In this document: positions 7,510 to 11,070 of the stretch, in pieces
Layout: every line of letters starts with the position of its first letter
Position numbering within the stretch: the first letter of the stretch is position 1
Assembly: GCA_028700615.1 (NCBI GenBank)
Contig: JAQVSH010000010.1
Location: 9,128-20,197 of the forward strand
Length of the DNA stretch: 11,070 nucleotides
Reading direction: 5' to 3'
Origin: Bacteroidales bacterium
Lineage (GTDB): Bacteria > Bacteroidota > Bacteroidia > Bacteroidales > UBA4181
Position numbers and translations under genes: made by a program
The notes under the pieces: generated by a model
Databases searched by the model: none
What the model was told of the DNA's origin: nothing
Seen by the model: the letters and a program-made list of their open reading frames with translations, nothing else

Positions 7510-9567
7510 TTATTCAGCAGCCCCTTCTTCGTTTGCTTCAGAAGATCTAGCCTTATCCTTCTCTTTTCTGGCTCTGGACTCAGCTCTTTCAATCAACTGA
7601 TTTTTAGCTTTTTCTTCCATTTCTTCCTTCAAAGCAGCCAACTCGGAGATGTCTCCCAGGGTGGTTTTTTCAAGAGAAGATTTCAGTTTCTTAACCGCTT
7701 TTTGAGCCTCTGATTCCTCAGAAACACGGGTTACCTTTTCTTCAGCCTTTTTCACGTCTTCAAAAGTACGGCTGTGAGAAAGGATGATTCTTTTGGACTG
7801 TTTGTTAAACTCAATCACCTTGAAAAGAAGCTTTTCGTCTACTTTGGCTGTAGTTCCGTCTTCTTTCACTAAATGTTTAGGAGTAACAAATCCTTCAACC
7901 CCATACGGTAAAGCAACCACTGCGCCCTTATCCATAATTTCAAGGATATGGCCTTCATGAACAGAATCTACGGTGAAAATTCCTTCAAAAATATCCCAGG
8001 GATTTTCTTCCAGCTGTTTGTGTCCCAGACTCAATCTGCGGTTTTCTTTATCAATATCCAGTACCACTACCTCAATATTCTCCCCAATCTGGGTAAATTC
8101 AGCAGGATGTTTTACTTTCTTGGTCCAACTGAGGTCGGAAATATGGATCAAACCGTCCACTCCTTCTTCAATCTCAACAAACACGCCAAAATTGGTAAAG
8201 TTTCTCACCTTGGCAACATGTTTGGAACCTACAGCATATTTTTCATCGATTTTTTCCCAGGGATCCTGTTTGAGTTGTTTGATACCCAGTGACATCTTAC
8301 GTTCTTCACGATCCAATGTCAAAATATGAGCCTCAACAACATCACCCACTTTCAAAAATTCCTGAGCACTACGCAAATGCTGAGACCAGGACATTTCAGA
8401 AACGTGAATCAAACCTTCCACACCGGGAGCGATTTCAACAAAAGCTCCGTAGTCGGCAATCACCACTACTTTACCTTTTACATGATCGCCAACCTTCATA
8501 TCAGGATCTAAGGAATCCCAAGGATGAGGAGTCAATTGTTTCAAACCAAGAGCGATTCTCTTCTTGGCATCGTCGAAATCCAAAATAACCACGTTGAGTT
8601 TCTGATCCAGCTGAACGATTTCTTCGGGATGGCTTACGCGGCCCCAGGAAAGATCGGTAATATGAATCAAACCATCCACACCACCCAGGTCAATAAAGAC
8701 GCCATAAGAAGTAATGTTTTTAACGGTTCCTTCAAGAATCTGACCTTTTTCCAACTTAGAAATAATTTCTTTCTTCTGCTGTTCCAGTTCGGCTTCAATC
8801 AGGGCCTTATGGGAAACAACCACGTTCTTGAACTCATGGTTAATTTTAACCACCTTGAACTCAGTAGTTTTTCCTACAAAAGCATCGTAATCACGGATGG
8901 GTTTCACATCAATCTGTGATCCGGGAAGGAATGCTTCAATTCCGAACACATCCACAATCATACCTCCCTTGGTACGGCACTTAATATAACCGGTAATGAC
9001 TTCATCATTTTCCAGAGCGGCATTGATTCTATCCCATGAACGGATTGAACGTGCCTTTTTATGAGAAAGGGTAAGCTGACCTTTTTTGTCCTCAGCACTC
9101 TCAACATACACTTCTACCTTATCCCCGACCTTCAGATTGGGGTTGTGGCGAAATTCGCCCATGCTGACAATCCCTTCGGATTTATATCCGATGTTAATCA
9201 GAACCTCCCGTTTGGACAAAGAAGTAACGATACCTTCGATAACCTCATTCTCAGCGATAGAATTAAGCGTCTTGTCGTACATAGCGACCATCTTATCCTT
9301 TTCTTCTCCGCTGTATACTTTGCCTTCGTCACTGTAGGTGTCCCAATCAAAATTTTCCAGAGTAATTTCTTTTTTTCTTAATTTACGGATTTCATCGACC
9401 ACTTCGTCGGTGCCTTCTTCAAAGATTTCTTCTTCCTCTTCTTCTTCGACTTCTTCAAGATCTTCGCTTTCTTCAGCGATGTCAGATTCTTCCGTGATTT
9501 CTTCTTGTTCTTCGAGTTCCGGAGTTTCAATCAACTCTTCTTCCTCTTTTTTGTTTTTTTCAGTCAT
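7510..9567 (-). CDS. rpsA: 30S ribosomal protein S1 with a long acidic N-terminal extension
   Basis: S1 is the large mRNA-binding protein of the small ribosomal subunit. The 685-residue product contains six S1 (OB-fold) repeats at about residues 107-172, 189-257, 275-344, 361-431, 447-517 and 535-600. Repeats 3-5 are the most canonical, with GVFIDLGGVDGLIHITDLSW, GAFVEIAPGVEGLIHVSEMSW and GVFVEIEEGVDGLIHISDLSW. The first 60 residues are dominated by Glu, including a run of seven, and the last 85 are highly charged and probably helical. E. coli S1 is 557 residues, so the extra length is in the two tails. The ATG at 9567 is preferred over an in-frame TTG at 9570. It heads the operon with the STAS gene and rnz, and has a strong Bacteroidota promoter upstream. 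Confidence 0.96.
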   Translation of the reverse strand: MTEKNKKEEEELIETPELEEQEEITEESDIAEESEDLEEVEEEEEEEIFEEGTDEVVDEIRKLRKKEITLENFDWDTYSDEGKVYSGEEKDKMVAMYDKTLNSIAENEVIEGIVTSLSKREVLINIGYKSEGIVSMGEFRHNPNLKVGDKVEVYVESAEDKKGQLTLSHKKARSIRSWDRINAALENDEVITGYIKCRTKGGMIVDVFGIEAFLPGSQIDVKPIRDYDAFVGKTTEFKVVKINHEFKNVVVSHKALIEAELEQQKKEIISKLEKGQILEGTVKNITSYGVFIDLGGVDGLIHITDLSWGRVSHPEEIVQLDQKLNVVILDFDDAKKRIALGLKQLTPHPWDSLDPDMKVGDHVKGKVVVIADYGAFVEIAPGVEGLIHVSEMSWSQHLRSAQEFLKVGDVVEAHILTLDREERKMSLGIKQLKQDPWEKIDEKYAVGSKHVAKVRNFTNFGVFVEIEEGVDGLIHISDLSWTKKVKHPAEFTQIGENIEVVVLDIDKENRRLSLGHKQLEENPWDIFEGIFTVDSVHEGHILEIMDKGAVVALPYGVEGFVTPKHLVKEDGTTAKVDEKLLFKVIEFNKQSKRIILSHSRTFEDVKKAEEKVTRVSEESEAQKAVKKLKSSLEKTTLGDISELAALKEEMEEKAKNQLIERAESRARKEKDKARSSEANEEGAAE

Positions 9568-9627
9568 CAAAAATAAATTTTACTGAAGCTAAATGGTTAG
9601 ACAATAGGGTTTATTAATATAAGGGTG

Positions 9628-9659
9628 CAAAAGTACTGATTAAGAGATAAAAATCAAAA
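9628..9659 (-). promoter_or_regulatory. rpsA operon promoter, full Bacteroidota -33/-7 consensus
   Basis: On the minus strand, TTTTG (9659-9655) is followed by exactly 19 bases and then TACTTTTG (9635-9628). Both the -33 TTTG and the -7 TAnnTTTG elements match the Bacteroidota sigma consensus with correct spacing. The start site is expected near 9622, giving an AT-rich leader of about 55 nt without a Shine-Dalgarno sequence. This separates rpsA from the upstream metF gene, which ends only 15 bp away. Confidence 0.8.
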
Positions 9660-9673
9660 CATTAGAGGAGAAA

Positions 9674-10624
9674 TTAAAAAACTGTTTCCAGTATTTTTTT
9701 TACATTGTCTGAAACTCCCAGTGTATAATAATGCAGGGCGGGAACTCCGGATTTTATCAACTCTTTACTTTGCTCCACAGACCATTCAATGCCGACCTGT
9801 TTCACGTCTGCATTGGTCTTACAACTTTTAAGGGCTGAAATCAGATCCTGAGGCATATCAATATGAAACACCTGTGGTAACTGCAGATAATCGGTCAGTA
9901 AGGTCAGGGGTTTCAAGCCGGCCACAATGGGGACTGTAATCCCGATGGCACGGCATTGCTCCACAAAAGAAAAATATTTGCTGTTATCAAAAAACAGTTG
10001 TGTAATGATATATTCTGCTCCGGCATCCACCTTCTCTTTCAAATGTTCCAGGTCAGCGGTCATATTGGGCGCTTCCGCATGTTTCTCGGGATAACCGGCA
10101 ACCCCGGCACTAAAATGAGTCTGCACCGAAGTCGTGGCCTTCCCGAAATAAACGCCCTGATTCATTGCCATGACTTGTTTGACCAAATCCACGGTATGAG
10201 CATGACCACCCGGCTCGGGAATAAAATAACGCTGGCCTTTGGGGGCATCTCCCCGCAACAGAAGAATATCGTTCATCTCCAGAAAATTTAGGTCAATGAG
10301 CATATCTTCAATCTGATCTTTGGTAAATCCGGCACAAAGTACATGAGGAATCACATTTACTTTGTATTTAAACTTAATGGCCGCCGCAAGAGCCACCGAA
10401 CCGGGACGTTTACGCACGATGCGTTTGGAAAAAGAGCCATCCGGAAGCGCTTCATAAACCGTCTCAGGACAATGATAAGTAATATTGATATTCAGAGGAT
10501 TAAACTCTATTAAGGGATCTATAGCCCGGTATATATCTTCAATACTGCGCCCTTTCAACGGAGGGAGCAATTCAAAAGAAAACAAGGTTTTCGGGGTATC
10601 CCGCAAAATTTGTGCAACGCTCAT
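9674..10624 (-). CDS. metF: 5,10-methylenetetrahydrofolate reductase
   Basis: MetF is the cytoplasmic flavoenzyme that reduces 5,10-methylene-THF to 5-methyl-THF, the methyl donor for methionine synthesis. The 316-residue protein is the single-domain bacterial form, without the SAM-binding regulatory domain of eukaryotes. Expected motifs are present: FSFELLPP (15-22) with Glu18 as the likely general acid, IPHVLCAG (92-99), LLRGDAPKG (122-130) of the FAD site, GVAGYPEKHAEAPN (174-187), ITQLFFD (207-213) and GVPALHYYTLG (293-303). The ATG at 10624 fits the family length. The gene appears to be its own transcription unit, with a promoter motif at 10689-10696 and the rpsA promoter just past its stop. 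No methionine synthase gene is nearby. Identity is secure. Confidence 0.96.
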   Translation of the reverse strand: MSVAQILRDTPKTLFSFELLPPLKGRSIEDIYRAIDPLIEFNPLNINITYHCPETVYEALPDGSFSKRIVRKRPGSVALAAAIKFKYKVNVIPHVLCAGFTKDQIEDMLIDLNFLEMNDILLLRGDAPKGQRYFIPEPGGHAHTVDLVKQVMAMNQGVYFGKATTSVQTHFSAGVAGYPEKHAEAPNMTADLEHLKEKVDAGAEYIITQLFFDNSKYFSFVEQCRAIGITVPIVAGLKPLTLLTDYLQLPQVFHIDMPQDLISALKSCKTNADVKQVGIEWSVEQSKELIKSGVPALHYYTLGVSDNVKKILETVF

Positions 10625-10657
10625 AAGAGAAAAAATAAGATTATCATTGTGACAAAA

Positions 10658-10688
10658 TAAACCTGAACAAACTCAGATTTTAGGTTTA
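10658..10688. repeat. 7-bp inverted repeat in the metF upstream region
   Basis: On the plus strand TAAACCT (10658-10664) and AGGTTTA (10682-10688) are perfect inverted copies separated by 17 bases. The distal arm directly abuts the predicted metF -7 element, so the dyad brackets the expected transcription start. That layout suits an operator better than an RNA hairpin, because the first arm would be barely transcribed. A chance origin cannot be excluded. Confidence 0.4.
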
Positions 10689-10696
10689 CAAAATTA
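10689..10696 (-). promoter_or_regulatory. Predicted metF promoter, -7 element
   Basis: The minus strand reads TAATTTTG, an exact match to TAnnTTTG, 64 bases upstream of the metF ATG. A start near 10682 would give a leader of about 57 nt. No -33 TTTG lies at the usual 19-21 base spacing. Confidence 0.5.
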
Positions 10697-10735
10697 GAAC
10701 AAATAGTTTTATATTGCTTTTTTTTACAAAAAACC

Positions 10736-11070
10736 ATGGGAACAACCGGCATGCGTATCGGATTTGACGCCAAAAGGGCTTTTTTCAACCAGCGCGGATT
10801 GGGAAATTATTCAAGGAATACCCTTCTCGGGCTCTCCACTTTCTTTCCTGAGAATAAATACCTGCTTTTCTCGCCCAAACCCTGCCGTCCTTCTTTGCTT
10901 TTTCAGCCGCCCGCTAATTGCGCTATGACTGGACCTTCCTCAATGCTCTGCAGAAAATTTCCTTCTCTCTGGAGAAGCCTGGGCATGGGAACCTCTATCC
11001 GGAAATACCATGTGGATCTTTTTCACGGGCTTAGCAACGAACTGCCCCTGAACATCCGTTCTGCAAAAAC
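10736..11070 (+). CDS. Glycosyltransferase (GT4/family 1-like), N-terminal part (runs off the right edge)
   Basis: The frame is open from the ATG at 10736 to the window end (111 codons and two bases). The N-terminus MRIGFDAKRAFFNQRGLGNY (residues 6-25) is the first beta-strand and glycine-rich loop of a GT-B-fold glycosyltransferase. DLFHGLSNELPLNI (94-107) is the second conserved patch typical of Bacteroidota sugar transferases for surface polysaccharide or LPS. The ATG at 10751 would start exactly at MRIGFDAK and may be the true start. Sugar specificity cannot be told because the nucleotide-sugar-binding C-terminal half is missing. A weak -7-like TATATTG lies at 10710-10716. The gene is divergent from metF across 111 bp. 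Confidence 0.85.
   Translation, partial: MGTTGMRIGFDAKRAFFNQRGLGNYSRNTLLGLSTFFPENKYLLFSPKPCRPSLLFQPPANCAMTGPSSMLCRKFPSLWRSLGMGTSIRKYHVDLFHGLSNELPLNIRSAK

Noticed and set aside
7948..8329. Two overlapping plus-strand open frames of about 115 codons opposite rpsA
   Set aside because: Both are antisense to conserved S1 repeats and their products look like reverse-complement translations.
9568..9570. TTG start for rpsA one codon before the ATG
   Set aside because: An ATG follows immediately and is the ordinary start; nothing favours the TTG.
9338..9586. Serine-rich small protein on the plus strand
   Set aside because: The serine run is simply the reverse complement of the Glu codons in the acidic N-terminus of S1.
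10625..10688. SAM or other riboswitch in the metF leader
   Set aside because: The leader is too short and lacks the conserved SAM-I or SAM-II sequence patterns; only one simple inverted repeat is present.

Overview
The window looks like a chromosomal core region of a Bacteroidota bacterium, probably Bacteroidales or a relative, although the order is a guess. The evidence is that protein families have Bacteroidota-type sequences, that none of the nine gene starts is preceded by a convincing Shine-Dalgarno sequence, and that the intergenic gaps carry the Bacteroidota -7 promoter element TAnnTTTG. Base composition is moderate and coding density is very high. No gap exceeds about 115 bp. I see no tRNA, rRNA, CRISPR array, insertion sequence, phage gene or other sign of recent transfer.

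Layout from left to right. Positions 1-452 (minus) hold the first 150 codons of gyrB, running off the left edge, with its own promoter in the 82-bp gap upstream. Positions 535-2253 and 2286-5294 (both minus) are a likely two-gene operon: a 1002-residue exported protein made almost wholly of tetratricopeptide repeats, followed by a 572-residue outer-membrane beta-barrel protein that resembles a TonB-dependent receptor without a visible plug domain. Positions 5399-6253 (plus) encode an FtsE-type ATPase with an unusual acidic tail, divergent from the TPR gene and overlapping the end of the next gene by 8 bp. Positions 9567 down to 6246 (minus) are a compact operon of rpsA (ribosomal protein S1), a STAS-domain protein without the usual phosphorylatable serine, and RNase Z. 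It is driven by a textbook Bacteroidota promoter at 9628-9659. Positions 9674-10624 (minus) encode MetF, and 10736 to the right edge (plus) is the start of a divergent glycosyltransferase.

Functionally the window mixes housekeeping genes (DNA supercoiling, translation, tRNA 3'-end maturation, one-carbon and methionine metabolism) with cell-envelope genes (FtsE, the TPR and barrel pair, the glycosyltransferase). The most promising places for undescribed biology are the TPR and barrel pair, the STAS protein lodged between rpsA and rnz, and the FtsE tail. None of these is a demonstrated new system; they are conserved-looking genes whose roles cannot be read from sequence alone.
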